From contig NZ_KB849212.1 in the NCBI RefSeq assembly GCF_000368025.1, forward strand, positions 1,396,435 through 1,460,434: a stretch of DNA of 64,000 nucleotides, in the 5' to 3' direction. Shown piece after piece: positions 27,539-37,292 of this stretch. The stretch is from Acinetobacter parvus DSM 16617 = CIP 108168 (GTDB taxonomy: Bacteria > Pseudomonadota > Gammaproteobacteria > Pseudomonadales > Moraxellaceae). The stretch's first letter is position 1; each line of letters starts with the position of its first letter. The notes under the pieces are model-generated. The model searched no databases. It was not told the DNA's origin and was given only the letters and a program-made list of their open reading frames with translations. The translations under genes were made by a program, and so were the position numbers.

Positions 27539-27588
27539 AAAAAATCCACACAAGCTATGCTCTAAACAGCATGATGTGTGGATTTTTT
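27539..27588 (+). terminator. Terminator-like hairpin between R end and tnsA
   Basis: AAAAAATCCACAC (27539-27551) pairs perfectly with GTGTGGATTTTTT (27576-27588), with an inner ATGCT/AGCAT stem. Seven T end it, and the tnsA ATG at 27590 follows directly. It can stop glmS transcripts entering the element. Confidence 0.78.
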
Positions 27589-27589
27589 T

Positions 27590-28423
27590 ATGTCTAACTT
27601 TAAGAACACACAAAATCATGAACTCAAAATTCAAAAATGGATTAAAGAAGGACGAGGACAGGGTTTTGGAAATAACTATAAGCCTTGGCTCACAATTAGA
27701 GATGTGAGTTCAGAAGGTCGATCTCATCGAGTTTTTGGTCATAAAAGCCAAAGAACCCATCATCTTTTGTCTGATCTAGAACTTTCTACTTTTCTATTAC
27801 TAGAATGGCATTCAACGACTATCGATATTCGAGAACAATATCCCTTAGACCTCGAACAAACCCTAGAAATTGCGAAGACAATTGGAATCCCTCACCCTAA
27901 ATTTGGGAAATACTATCAAATCATGACAAGCGATTTTTTAGTGGATATACATAATTCAATCACACCTAAGTTTGTACTCCAAGTTAAGTATTCAAATGCT
28001 CTCAATGACCCACGCACAATAGAAAAAATTGAAATTGAACGACAATATTGGAAACAGCAAAACATACCTTTTTATATTTTTACCGAGCACCAAGTTCCTA
28101 AAACTGTCAGCCAGAACATTCAATGGTTGTACAGTTCAATAAATACCATGGAACTGAGTGAACAAGATACGTTAGATAAACTTAACTTTTATTCAGATAT
28201 TTTCATTAAACATAAATCTAAAAAGATTAATGAATTAGCGAGAACCATTGATCAAAAATATCATTTTGAGTTAGGACAATCGTTAAGAGAAATTAGAGAC
28301 TTACTTGCTCAAAGGTATTTCATATTTGATCTTAATATTTCTTTTAAGGATTTGAACACAGATCATATTCAATTGGGCGAGCTTAATATTTGGAACGAGG
28401 TACTTCATGCTGAAAATCAATGA
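27590..28423 (+). CDS. tnsA: Tn7-like transposase endonuclease subunit TnsA
   Basis: A 277-aa restriction-enzyme-fold nuclease that cuts the 5' ends of the transposon, allowing cut-and-paste. The catalytic residues are E64 (in LSDLELSTF), D115 (in TSDFLVDI) and Q131/K133 (in FVLQVKYS). They lie one residue from E63, D114 and K132 of Tn7 TnsA. This supports ATG 27590; the GTG at 27578 lies in the hairpin arm. No Shine-Dalgarno sequence precedes it. The last 17 bp overlap tnsB. It works with TnsB and TnsC. Confidence 0.93.
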   Translation: MSNFKNTQNHELKIQKWIKEGRGQGFGNNYKPWLTIRDVSSEGRSHRVFGHKSQRTHHLLSDLELSTFLLLEWHSTTIDIREQYPLDLEQTLEIAKTIGIPHPKFGKYYQIMTSDFLVDIHNSITPKFVLQVKYSNALNDPRTIEKIEIERQYWKQQNIPFYIFTEHQVPKTVSQNIQWLYSSINTMELSEQDTLDKLNFYSDIFIKHKSKKINELARTIDQKYHFELGQSLREIRDLLAQRYFIFDLNISFKDLNTDHIQLGELNIWNEVLHAENQ

Positions 28424-30494
28424 AGTATTAAGTTTTGAAAGCTCTTTATTTAGGATCTTAACGATCCTCCCTGACTCTGTGATTTGGATTAGTCTTGGTC
28501 TTGAAAATGCTTTTCCAATTGAAGTTAATAGAACTGAAATATTAAAAGGTTTAGAAGATGGCAATATTGAAAGAGCAATAGACCCACATGAGGCACTTGC
28601 TTTCATTCAGCCTGAGAAAGCATCAATACAAGAAATAAAACGTGACCAAAATTATGCTCTTATTTACCCTCTGATCTCTCATGAATTATTTTATATTCCA
28701 GCGCAAAGAGGAAAAATAATTAGTGAAATCATGAATCAATATGAAGTTACCAAACAAACTATTTATCGCTTAGCACGAAGATATTGGCAAAGAGGACAAA
28801 CTCCTAATGCATTACTCCCTGATTACAGAAATAGCGGAGCTAAAGGTCAAAAAAGAACAGCTAAAGATAAAAAATTAGGTCGACCTCGTATCTATAATAG
28901 TGAACAAGGCATTAATGTTAATGAAGACATTGAAAAACTTTTCTATCGCACGATTAAATTATTCTTTTTAAAAGACAATAAACATTCACTCCCATTTGTA
29001 TATCGAAAATTTCAAACCACTTATAAAAATCTTTATCCTGATAAAGCCGAATCAGATATTCCAACAATATGGCAATTTAGGTATTACTATGAAAAAGAAT
29101 TCAAAAAAATTGAAAGCATAAAAGCTCGTATTAGCACATCCAACTACCGAAAGGACTATCGTCCTTTGCAATCAACGTCTAACGCTCAAGCCTTAGGCCC
29201 TGGTGCACGTTATGAAATTGATGCAACTATTGCTGACATTTATCTAGTTTCTTATTCAAATCCCGAAAGTATTGTGGGTAGACCCACCATTTACTTTGTG
29301 ATTGACGTTTTCAGTAGATTAGTCGCAGGTTTTTATATAGGTTTTGAATCACCTTCATATTTAGCTGCAATACAAGCATTGAATATAGCGATGATAGATA
29401 AGGTTCAGTATTGTGCTGAGTATGGGATCTCAATTCAGCCAGAAGATTGGCCAGCAGTTGGTTTACCCGATGCTTTACTCGCGGATCGAGGAGAACTATT
29501 AGGCTATCAAATTGAAGCATTAGAAAAAACTTTCGCTGTAAGACTTGAAAATGCACCAGCTAGACGTGGCGATGCTAAAGGCATAGTAGAACAAGCTTTC
29601 AATACCTATCAGGCTTATTTTAAAAAAGAAGGTAAAGGAAAAGGTGTTGTTGAAGGCACTACTGTAAAAAAAACTGGTGGTAATGATTACCGTCAAGATG
29701 CCACATTAAATATTCACCAATTTACTGAAATCATTCTTGCTTGCATCATCTCGCATAATCAATTTCATGTGCTAAAGACGTATGATCGTGAGCCAGACAT
29801 GCCTAATGACTTACCAACCATTCCCTTACATTTATGGAATTGGGGTATTCAAAACAGAACTGGAAAATTGAGGAGTGTTCCAGAGGAAGCACTAAGAATT
29901 GCATTATTGCCACGTACTAAAATCACAATATCAGACTTAGGCATCAAAGCATTTGGTCTTTACTACCTAGCCAAAGAAGTACTCGATCTTGGTTGGTTAC
30001 ACCGTAAGACAGAAAGTTCTCGTCCTCAAAACCTTGAAGCTGCATATGATCCTTGCTCAATGAATAAAATTTATATTTTTCCAAAAGATAATAGTCTTGA
30101 ATATTGGATAGGGTCTCTCTCCGATCGATCGAGAGAATTTATGGATTGTACTTTGTGGGAAGTTAAAGAAAGGCAAAAAGCCCAAAAAGAGCACCTTGCA
30201 CAGCACGAACTAGAGGCTTCGAAAAAACGAAGAGAGCTTGAAGCTTTTATCAGTGAAAAACTTAAAACTAAGCATCCGAAGAGTCCAATTAAATCATCTC
30301 AGCGAATCGCTGAAATAACTGAAAATAAAGCAAAAGAAAAAAATAGTGAACGCAAAGCTAAGGTAAAACAGCAAGGAATAATGGATACAAATATTATTCC
30401 AATGCCTAAACTGAAAACCTCAATTAAGCCTCAAGATGCTGAAGCAGTTCATTATCCAGACTTAACAGACGAATTATTTGGTGAGGATGACTAA
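28407..30494 (+). CDS. tnsB: Tn7-like DDE transposase TnsB
   Basis: A 695-aa transposase that binds the end repeats and joins 3' ends to the target. It has N-terminal DNA-binding modules with an HTH-like YEVTKQTIYRLARRYWQRG near residue 115. The DDE core has D272 (YEIDATIAD), D360 (LLADRGELLG) and E395 (AKGIVEQAF), each one position from the Tn7 TnsB residues D273, D361 and E396. The charged C-terminus is where TnsB contacts TnsC in Tn7. tnsA overlaps upstream and tnsC begins on the next base after its stop. Confidence 0.95.
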   Translation: MLKINEVLSFESSLFRILTILPDSVIWISLGLENAFPIEVNRTEILKGLEDGNIERAIDPHEALAFIQPEKASIQEIKRDQNYALIYPLISHELFYIPAQRGKIISEIMNQYEVTKQTIYRLARRYWQRGQTPNALLPDYRNSGAKGQKRTAKDKKLGRPRIYNSEQGINVNEDIEKLFYRTIKLFFLKDNKHSLPFVYRKFQTTYKNLYPDKAESDIPTIWQFRYYYEKEFKKIESIKARISTSNYRKDYRPLQSTSNAQALGPGARYEIDATIADIYLVSYSNPESIVGRPTIYFVIDVFSRLVAGFYIGFESPSYLAAIQALNIAMIDKVQYCAEYGISIQPEDWPAVGLPDALLADRGELLGYQIEALEKTFAVRLENAPARRGDAKGIVEQAFNTYQAYFKKEGKGKGVVEGTTVKKTGGNDYRQDATLNIHQFTEIILACIISHNQFHVLKTYDREPDMPNDLPTIPLHLWNWGIQNRTGKLRSVPEEALRIALLPRTKITISDLGIKAFGLYYLAKEVLDLGWLHRKTESSRPQNLEAAYDPCSMNKIYIFPKDNSLEYWIGSLSDRSREFMDCTLWEVKERQKAQKEHLAQHELEASKKRRELEAFISEKLKTKHPKSPIKSSQRIAEITENKAKEKNSERKAKVKQQGIMDTNIIPMPKLKTSIKPQDAEAVHYPDLTDELFGEDD

Positions 30495-32141
30495 ATGACT
30501 TTGCCATTAAATTTTATTCAAGCACGTTACACGTCTAGTTTTGGTGAATATAAAGACAATCCATTTATTGAAGCCCTACCACCAATCATGCAGGAAATTG
30601 CAGATATCAAAGCTAATCTGATTGGTAAAGTTGATTTTAACCCTGAGGATATTCTGAGATCTAAGAACGAAAGAATTCATCTTTCGTCTCAACTTCTTCA
30701 TCAATTTTTTCAACCGATTACTCGGCATATTTCATTAGAACAAAAAATTGCAATATTAATTCGTCAAGGCTATGTCGGGCGCAATATTGCTGATGGGAAA
30801 TTACACCAGCATTTGCAAAATGGTTATGAACGTATTATGTCGGGAGATATTAATGCCTTTCGTTTTGATGCACCAAAATCTACAGCTTTAAGCTATTCAT
30901 TGATCGGTTGTTCAGGAAGTGGCAAAAGCACAACCCTACAGCGAATTCTAAACCTTTATCCTCAAGTTATTTATCATGAAAAATATAACTTCACTCAACT
31001 CGTTTATCTCAAAATAGACTGCCCTCATGATGGCTCATTAAAAAATCTATGTTTGCATTTCTTTAAGGCGATTGATGTTGCATTAGGAACAGATTTTGAA
31101 AGAAAAGTAGCCTTAAAAAGATTAGGAATCGAAGCTCTACTCAACTATATGCGTCAAATTACCAACACCTACGCTATTGGTGTTCTTGTCATTGATGAAA
31201 TCCAACACCTGAGTGTTAAAAATTCAGGTGGTGCTGAAAAAATGCTGAACTTCTTTGTCACCTTAATCAATGTTGTAGGTTTGCCAGTGGTTATGGTCGG
31301 CACACCTAAAGCTAAGTTTATATTTGATGGTGATTTGCGTTCAGCGCGTCGTGGGGCTGGTTTCGGGGCTGTTATATGGGAACCTATGAAGAACAATCCC
31401 CCATTATCAAATACTGCGACTAGAACAGAATGGATGGCTTTCACCAATGCCCTTTGGAAATATCAATGGCTAACGAATAAAGAACAACTGAGTGACGAAA
31501 TTCGAGACTGCTGGTATGAACTGTCTCAAGGCGTACTGGATATTGTCGTCAAACTTTTTGTTTTGGCTCAGTGTCGAGCGATCATGACAGGATTAGAAAG
31601 AATAACGCCAAATTTGCTTAGACAAGTCTATGAGGATGAACTCAAATTTGTCCATCCAATGATAGAAGCACTCAAGTCTGGAGATCCTAATCGCATCGCA
31701 CTCTATTCTGACTTAACTATTCCATATGTGGACAAAACTTTACTTCTACTTCAGAAAAAAATAGAGGAAGAACAAGAAAAAGTTGAACAATATAATGGAA
31801 ATGTACATGCACAAAGATTGCATAATCTACTGATTGCCACTGGATATCCAGAATCTAAAGTAATTTCTGTAATAAAAAAAGCCTTTATCGATTTTCCTCA
31901 TCTCAATATGCAAGAACTCATGCCTATCGTTTCGAATTGGCTCACTGAAGTTGAGGCGGATAAAGAAATCAAACCTGAAACAACGAATCTGAGAAAAATA
32001 AAACAGAGCGAATGGATAACCTTACCGTCAGATGATTTAAGGTTTAAGTTTTCGCAAAAGCAAAAATCACAAAATTTTTATGACGTTCTTCAATCAAGTG
32101 AGTTGATTTTTGATACGCAAACTTGGATACAATCAATGTAA
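30495..32141 (+). CDS. tnsC: Tn7-like AAA+ regulator TnsC
   Basis: A 548-aa ATPase that links target selectors (TnsD or TnsE) with the TnsAB transposase and mediates target immunity. Walker A is GCSGSGKST at residues 138-146 and Walker B is VLVIDEIQHL near 230-239, with sensor-like VVMVGTPKAKF near 262. Length is close to the 555 aa of Tn7 TnsC. The ATG immediately follows the tnsB stop. No frameshift is seen. Confidence 0.94.
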   Translation: MTLPLNFIQARYTSSFGEYKDNPFIEALPPIMQEIADIKANLIGKVDFNPEDILRSKNERIHLSSQLLHQFFQPITRHISLEQKIAILIRQGYVGRNIADGKLHQHLQNGYERIMSGDINAFRFDAPKSTALSYSLIGCSGSGKSTTLQRILNLYPQVIYHEKYNFTQLVYLKIDCPHDGSLKNLCLHFFKAIDVALGTDFERKVALKRLGIEALLNYMRQITNTYAIGVLVIDEIQHLSVKNSGGAEKMLNFFVTLINVVGLPVVMVGTPKAKFIFDGDLRSARRGAGFGAVIWEPMKNNPPLSNTATRTEWMAFTNALWKYQWLTNKEQLSDEIRDCWYELSQGVLDIVVKLFVLAQCRAIMTGLERITPNLLRQVYEDELKFVHPMIEALKSGDPNRIALYSDLTIPYVDKTLLLLQKKIEEEQEKVEQYNGNVHAQRLHNLLIATGYPESKVISVIKKAFIDFPHLNMQELMPIVSNWLTEVEADKEIKPETTNLRKIKQSEWITLPSDDLRFKFSQKQKSQNFYDVLQSSELIFDTQTWIQSM

Positions 32142-32154
32142 TAGTAGAATTGTC

Positions 32155-33678
32155 ATGTTGAACTTTCCTACACCATATCCCAATGAGTTAATTTACAGCA
32201 CGATAGCACGAGCTGGAATTCACCATGCTATTACAAGTCCAAAACAATTACTTGAAGAAGTGTTTGCTAATCGTAAGGTTATTGCCACGATTGATTTACC
32301 TAGCCATCTAAGATGCCTTTTAAAGCATTTACCACCACACTACACGCTTGAAAATCTTGCTTATAAACATACGCTTTTTCCCATCCACGCTTTATTTTCT
32401 CCAGAAAACACACGTTTAAAATGCCTTCAATGGATGAGGAATCAATCAAAAGGTTCTATTCATTTAACATTAGGAGTGGCGGCATCCAAAGTTAAGCAGA
32501 TATCAACACATCGATATTGTCGACATTGCTTAGAAGAGCAATATGATCAATATGGAGAATTTTTTTGGTCAAGACTTTGGTACATTCAAGGCGCAAATTG
32601 CTGTAGCAAACATAAGGTTAAATTGTCAGAATTTTTGCAACCAGTCCATTTGAATGGACGACATCAATTTATTCCTGCAAGTTCTATTCTGAATCACAAG
32701 CAATCTCATAACCCTGCTCACGAATTAGATCTAATCGTGAGTAGGCATGTTGATGAACTGTTAAACCTTCCTCCATCAACATCTCCTACGTTTCATCAAT
32801 GGAGTCAATTTTATCAACTTATTGCAAAGCGATTAGGTTTCAACAAAGGTTCTAGTCATATTGATCATTCAAAAATTTATTCAGCAGTTATAAAAACATG
32901 GGATCTAAAATGGCTACAGGAACATCACCTAGATAAACTGAAATCTGAAACAAGTTGGCTTAAAGCTATCTTTAGAAAGCATCGTAAGTCATTCAGTTAT
33001 CTTGAACATATTATCGTCTTAGAGACGTTTTTCACTAAAAACTGGACATGGACTGCCATTCTAAGTGAAATCCATCAGTTACCTTCTAATCCCTTTAAGC
33101 TTGATACATCAATTCTAAAAAATAAGTATAAAGACATATTGATGCTCAAAGAAAAACGTAATGAATGGATGTCTTTGATTCAAAATTATGGAATAAAGCC
33201 ATCTAGAGTCAAAAATGCCGCCTTATACGCATGGCTTTATCGCAATGATAAAATGTGGTTGTTAAATAAAAATAGAAAATTTCACGTTTTACCGACACTA
33301 GGCCGTAAGAAGATCAATTGGCCTCTGAGAGATTGGCAAATGGTGAGGCGATTATTCAAAATATTTTATCAATCATTGAATGATTTGAATTTGCCTAGGC
33401 AATCTAGAAACTGGTATCTCAGGCAACTACCGCAACACTCCACCGTAGAGAAAAACCTATATCAGCTGCCCTTAACACATAAATTTCTGAACACGTTTTC
33501 AGAAGATATTAGTAGTTATCAAATCCGAAGAATCACTCGAACAATTATTCAATTTAAAAAAATGAATCAACACCCAGCGAATTGGCAATTATTACGACAT
33601 TCAGGATTAAGTGAAGAACGATTAACAGATGAAGCCCTCAAATTCCTAAATCAAATGAAAAGGATGAATCATGGCTAA
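32155..33678 (+). CDS. tnsD: Tn7-like target selector TnsD (TniQ family)
   Basis: A 507-aa protein, nearly the 508 aa of Tn7 TnsD, which binds the 3' end of glmS. The N-terminal TniQ domain starts MLNFPTPYPNELIYSTIARAG. A zinc-finger region follows: HRYCRHCLEEQ near residue 118 and NCCSKHKVKLSEF near 143. The C-terminal half is basic and helical, as expected for DNA recognition. ATG 32155 is chosen because it gives the TniQ start; the frame is open to 32110, inside tnsC. The actual insertion site shows that this selector worked. Its stop overlaps tnsE by 8 bp. Confidence 0.93.
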   Translation: MLNFPTPYPNELIYSTIARAGIHHAITSPKQLLEEVFANRKVIATIDLPSHLRCLLKHLPPHYTLENLAYKHTLFPIHALFSPENTRLKCLQWMRNQSKGSIHLTLGVAASKVKQISTHRYCRHCLEEQYDQYGEFFWSRLWYIQGANCCSKHKVKLSEFLQPVHLNGRHQFIPASSILNHKQSHNPAHELDLIVSRHVDELLNLPPSTSPTFHQWSQFYQLIAKRLGFNKGSSHIDHSKIYSAVIKTWDLKWLQEHHLDKLKSETSWLKAIFRKHRKSFSYLEHIIVLETFFTKNWTWTAILSEIHQLPSNPFKLDTSILKNKYKDILMLKEKRNEWMSLIQNYGIKPSRVKNAALYAWLYRNDKMWLLNKNRKFHVLPTLGRKKINWPLRDWQMVRRLFKIFYQSLNDLNLPRQSRNWYLRQLPQHSTVEKNLYQLPLTHKFLNTFSEDISSYQIRRITRTIIQFKKMNQHPANWQLLRHSGLSEERLTDEALKFLNQMKRMNHG

Positions 33679-35275
33679 AATAAGTCACATCGCTAAGAAT
33701 ATGAAAATAAAAAAGATTGGCTCTTTGTTTAAAAAACATAATTCAGGCAGTTGGGCAACAAATCTAGCTTTGGAAAATGAAAATAAAGTAACTGAGACAA
33801 CTTACACTAACTTTTCTAATGCAAAGTTATTAAGAAAAAATAGTCACATCAACCCTACACAAGAATACCCTAAAGGCTATAATTTACGCTTTAAAATTAG
33901 TTCAACACAAGATTGGCTATCCTCTGTCTATGATTCAAACCTACCTAAAGGAAAGTTTATAGAGCATTATTTCTTGTTTGATGCTGTTCGAGTCGATCAG
34001 TTTGGGCAGCCAATGTCCGAAACAATCAAAGTTCGACTTCCACAATTTGAACTGGCTAGATCGCTCTTTTTCTATACTCCATATCTTGCAAGATCAGCAG
34101 TTTTAGAAAATAGTCTAAGTATTGATTTTGATATTGTTTCAAACCCAGATCACTACCTCATCAATATTTTGCCTGCTTGCTCCTATCCTACCTCTCATTT
34201 CAATGATGCAGGCATACGACGGATCTTATCTTGGATTCTTCTTGATTCTGATATTCGACAATCTTTTGAAAGTATCAGCCAGTTTTGTACCAAATATGGC
34301 TATGACGTTGACCAATACCGTATATGGAGTTTCTGTTTTAATCCGCCCCAACTAAATGGAGTGATCTTTAATACATTTGGCTATTACAAAGCTGAAACTT
34401 CAGAGTTTTTTGTCAATGAAATATCAGGTTTTGAAAGAATCTCAAGCCAGATTTCTAAAGAAGTTGAGTTTTATAGCGATAAATTTGTAGAGTCCAAATC
34501 GGGTGGTAAAGGTGAAAATTCTTCAGGAACTAAAAATGATGGCAAAGAGTCCACTATTAAAGATGATGAGGAAGGCAATAGCGATGATGTTCAAATCATT
34601 GATGTTGTACCGACACACTTCGACTTCCTAGAAGCCATTGAAACAAGGAAAACTTCGAAAAAAACTAGGCATAGAAATCATGGTATAAAAGATCAAGATT
34701 TACCATCTAACAATGCGACTTCGGAAGTTAGCACCAACGAGCCTATTTTTGAGGGTACTGTCCCCTCCGCTGAATTTAATGGTGTTGAGGATGAAACTGA
34801 AGATCTTCATTTGTATCTTGATCGATTCTCTGCATTTCAACAAATGATTGATTTGTTTTGCAAAGAAAATTCGATCAAAAATTTTACTTTCCAACTCCAT
34901 AAATTACCCAACATTCAAGGTCACTCCAAACATATAAAAACTGATGGTAATCCGAGATGTGTGGCCGAAGTTAGTTTCCAATTCCATGGTCAAAATATCG
35001 TGATCTTAGAGGTTGATACTTCTGATAATAAAAAACCTCTTTCAACTCGTATTTTATCGCTTAAGAATACAAATCAGTGGCATACTATTGATAGAGCTAA
35101 AGTACTGGAACTTATAGTCACTCAATGTTTACGATGGCCAAAAGGCACTCTGAAAAAAATAAGCTTCAAGAGTAGTACTTTGAATCATCCAAGGATGGAT
35201 ATCGATAAACAAGAAATTTCTGCAAATGAATTAGAAACATGGCTTAATAGACTAAATAAATGTCTAGAAATTTAA
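33671..35275 (+). CDS. tnsE: Tn7-like target selector TnsE
   Basis: A 534-aa protein (Tn7 TnsE is 538). TnsE directs insertion into conjugal plasmids and replicating DNA by binding 3'-recessed ends and the sliding clamp (known for Tn7). The N-terminal half has YLFDAVRVDQFGQP-like beta segments. A low-complexity acidic linker runs near residues 275-320 (GGKGENSSGTKNDGKEST, then DDEEGNSDD). The C-terminal domain has DRFSAFQQMIDLFCKENSIKNF and VSFQFHGQNIVILEVDTSD. Clear family features are mostly C-terminal; position and length add support. Confidence 0.88.
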   Translation: MAKISHIAKNMKIKKIGSLFKKHNSGSWATNLALENENKVTETTYTNFSNAKLLRKNSHINPTQEYPKGYNLRFKISSTQDWLSSVYDSNLPKGKFIEHYFLFDAVRVDQFGQPMSETIKVRLPQFELARSLFFYTPYLARSAVLENSLSIDFDIVSNPDHYLINILPACSYPTSHFNDAGIRRILSWILLDSDIRQSFESISQFCTKYGYDVDQYRIWSFCFNPPQLNGVIFNTFGYYKAETSEFFVNEISGFERISSQISKEVEFYSDKFVESKSGGKGENSSGTKNDGKESTIKDDEEGNSDDVQIIDVVPTHFDFLEAIETRKTSKKTRHRNHGIKDQDLPSNNATSEVSTNEPIFEGTVPSAEFNGVEDETEDLHLYLDRFSAFQQMIDLFCKENSIKNFTFQLHKLPNIQGHSKHIKTDGNPRCVAEVSFQFHGQNIVILEVDTSDNKKPLSTRILSLKNTNQWHTIDRAKVLELIVTQCLRWPKGTLKKISFKSSTLNHPRMDIDKQEISANELETWLNRLNKCLEI

Positions 35276-35289
35276 ATTTACGTAAATTT
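35274..35289. promoter_or_regulatory. Perfect 16-bp palindrome at the tns/cargo junction
   Basis: AAATTTACGTAAATTT begins within the tnsE stop and lies 55 bp before the ATPase gene. The surrounding AT-rich region 35276-35343 should hold the cargo promoter. Operator function is inferred. Confidence 0.45.
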
Positions 35290-35343
35290 TCATATATTAT
35301 GTCTAAATTAATAAATAACATATTTTAAATTTGGGATTTGATC

Positions 35344-37281
35344 GTGACAAGCAAACTTGAAAGTAGAACGCCATCAGATGACATAAATAAAGAACAAACT
35401 ACTCTAGTTACAGACATAATAACCAAATTAAAAAATGGAGAAGTTTCTGAAGCAAAACTTTCCACTGATGAAAAAGTATTAGCAAGAGTTACCGATGGTA
35501 TCTATCGTCAGCCATCTTCAGCAATTCGTGAGTTAATTTCAAATGCCTACGATGCTGATGCTGAAACCGTCTATATAGATACAGACGCCCCTAGATTTAA
35601 CCATATGACTATCAGAGATGATGGAAATGGTATGTCTATTGAAGTTTTGGCAAATTTAATTTATCACATAGGTGGCAGCGCAAAGAGAAGCGCCAATCCC
35701 AAAAATACATCTCTTGGTATAACAAATGAAGATGATCCTACTTTAAGTCCTAAGAAAAAAAGAAAACTTATAGGTAAAATTGGGATTGGTTTATTTAGTG
35801 TTGCTCAACTTACTCGAACTTTTACTATTGTAACAAAACAAGCTGATACTGACTATTATCTAATTGCAGACATCGAACTTAATAATTATTCAGAACAAGT
35901 TATTTCTTCAAAAGAAAAAAGAGGAGAGAGTTTCGATACTGGCGTAGTAAAAATTAAGACTGAGCAAACATCTAATACTAAGGCTCACGGTACTGATATT
36001 ATTTTAAAAAATATAAAAAAAAGTGCTAAAGACCAACTTAAGAGTGTCGATCTCTGGCTCCAAGAATCTGTAGACGATGAAAGTGAAGTGATACCACGAA
36101 CCTTTCATATAGGATGTACAGATATAAATGATCATGAAAAGTTAGAAATTGAACCAAAGTTACCATGGGCTAAGCATGATAATCCAAAGGAAAAATTTAT
36201 TAAATTTTATAATTCTATGATTGAAAGGACCAATACGACTGTTACACCAAAATTAGAAGAAGACCTTGATAACTACTTAAATATGCTATGGGTATTAGGC
36301 TTATCTGTTCCTGTAGATTACATTGAAAAACACCCATTTTTATTAACTAATGAAGATTATCCGCATGTTTTTCAACTAAGTAATAAAAAAGGTGGGAAAT
36401 CTGAAAAAATTTCATTAAATAATAACACTACTATTAAAGATTTATTTACTCTTAAAACTGAAACAAATTCCACTGGTTTCCAAGTTTTTATAGATGATAT
36501 TGAGTTATTTAGGCCTATTAAATTTACTCAGCTACCCTCTACTCAAGCCATCGTAAAAGAACCGATACTATTTATTGGTTCAGCAAAACCAGACTTAAGT
36601 AGGTATGAACCAAATATTACTGGTGGAGAATTATCCTTTGATGCTTATATTTTATGGTGTCCAAAAGTAATTCCCAAAGAGCATAATGGAGTTATTCTTA
36701 GAATAAATAATGCTTCTGGTATTCTATTTGATACTACGTTTATGAAGTATCAAGTTTCAGAATATACAATTCGAGGACAGTTAACAGCTGAGATTTTTTT
36801 AAATGAAGGTTTAGATTCAGCATTAAATATTGATAGAGAATCATTTAATATATCACATCCACACTATCAACTTATTATGCGTTGGCTTCACGATGCTTTA
36901 AGGCAAGTTATTAGTAAATATAAAGAAATTAAAAGAGAAAAACGACTTCAAAACTCAGAAACTTTGACTAATTTTCGTAGTCAATCATTATCCGATTTGG
37001 TCATTGCTACTGCTAGTAAACAAGGTAAAGAAATTGATGAAATTAGACCCGTTGAATTTGTTTCAAATAATGAAATTAAAATTGATAGTTATGTAATAGA
37101 TCAGAATGAATTCTCAAGATGGGTTGGTGATGAAAGACCTAATCCGCGCCAAGAAGCATTAAAGGAAAAAGTATCAGCTATTATTCAAGTTCTTGACTCT
37201 TTTGATTTACTCGATAGTTTATCGGCTGATGATAGAAAAACCATATTTGAAATGATTTCTAAAGTTTTAAATGTAGATTGA
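35344..37281 (+). CDS. GHKL (MORC/Hsp90-like) ATPase, putative defence component
   Basis: A 645-aa protein. The GHKL ATPase lies at residues 55-165. The N-box is IRELISNAYDADA (61-73), G1 is RDDGNGM (91-97), and G2 is GKIGIGLFS (144-152), all complete. An S5-like region probably follows, ending with LNIDRESFN. The C-terminal third is helical and charged. GHKL proteins of the MORC/MutL type occur in restriction-modification operons (Iyer, Abhiman and Aravind 2008, from memory). GTG 35344 is chosen because GGGA at 35333-35336 precedes it; TTG 35338 is an alternative. The next gene starts 12 bp after the stop. Codons are AT-rich like the rest of the cargo. Confidence 0.85.
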   Translation: MTSKLESRTPSDDINKEQTTLVTDIITKLKNGEVSEAKLSTDEKVLARVTDGIYRQPSSAIRELISNAYDADAETVYIDTDAPRFNHMTIRDDGNGMSIEVLANLIYHIGGSAKRSANPKNTSLGITNEDDPTLSPKKKRKLIGKIGIGLFSVAQLTRTFTIVTKQADTDYYLIADIELNNYSEQVISSKEKRGESFDTGVVKIKTEQTSNTKAHGTDIILKNIKKSAKDQLKSVDLWLQESVDDESEVIPRTFHIGCTDINDHEKLEIEPKLPWAKHDNPKEKFIKFYNSMIERTNTTVTPKLEEDLDNYLNMLWVLGLSVPVDYIEKHPFLLTNEDYPHVFQLSNKKGGKSEKISLNNNTTIKDLFTLKTETNSTGFQVFIDDIELFRPIKFTQLPSTQAIVKEPILFIGSAKPDLSRYEPNITGGELSFDAYILWCPKVIPKEHNGVILRINNASGILFDTTFMKYQVSEYTIRGQLTAEIFLNEGLDSALNIDRESFNISHPHYQLIMRWLHDALRQVISKYKEIKREKRLQNSETLTNFRSQSLSDLVIATASKQGKEIDEIRPVEFVSNNEIKIDSYVIDQNEFSRWVGDERPNPRQEALKEKVSAIIQVLDSFDLLDSLSADDRKTIFEMISKVLNVD

Positions 37282-37292
37282 GAGTAGCGAAA

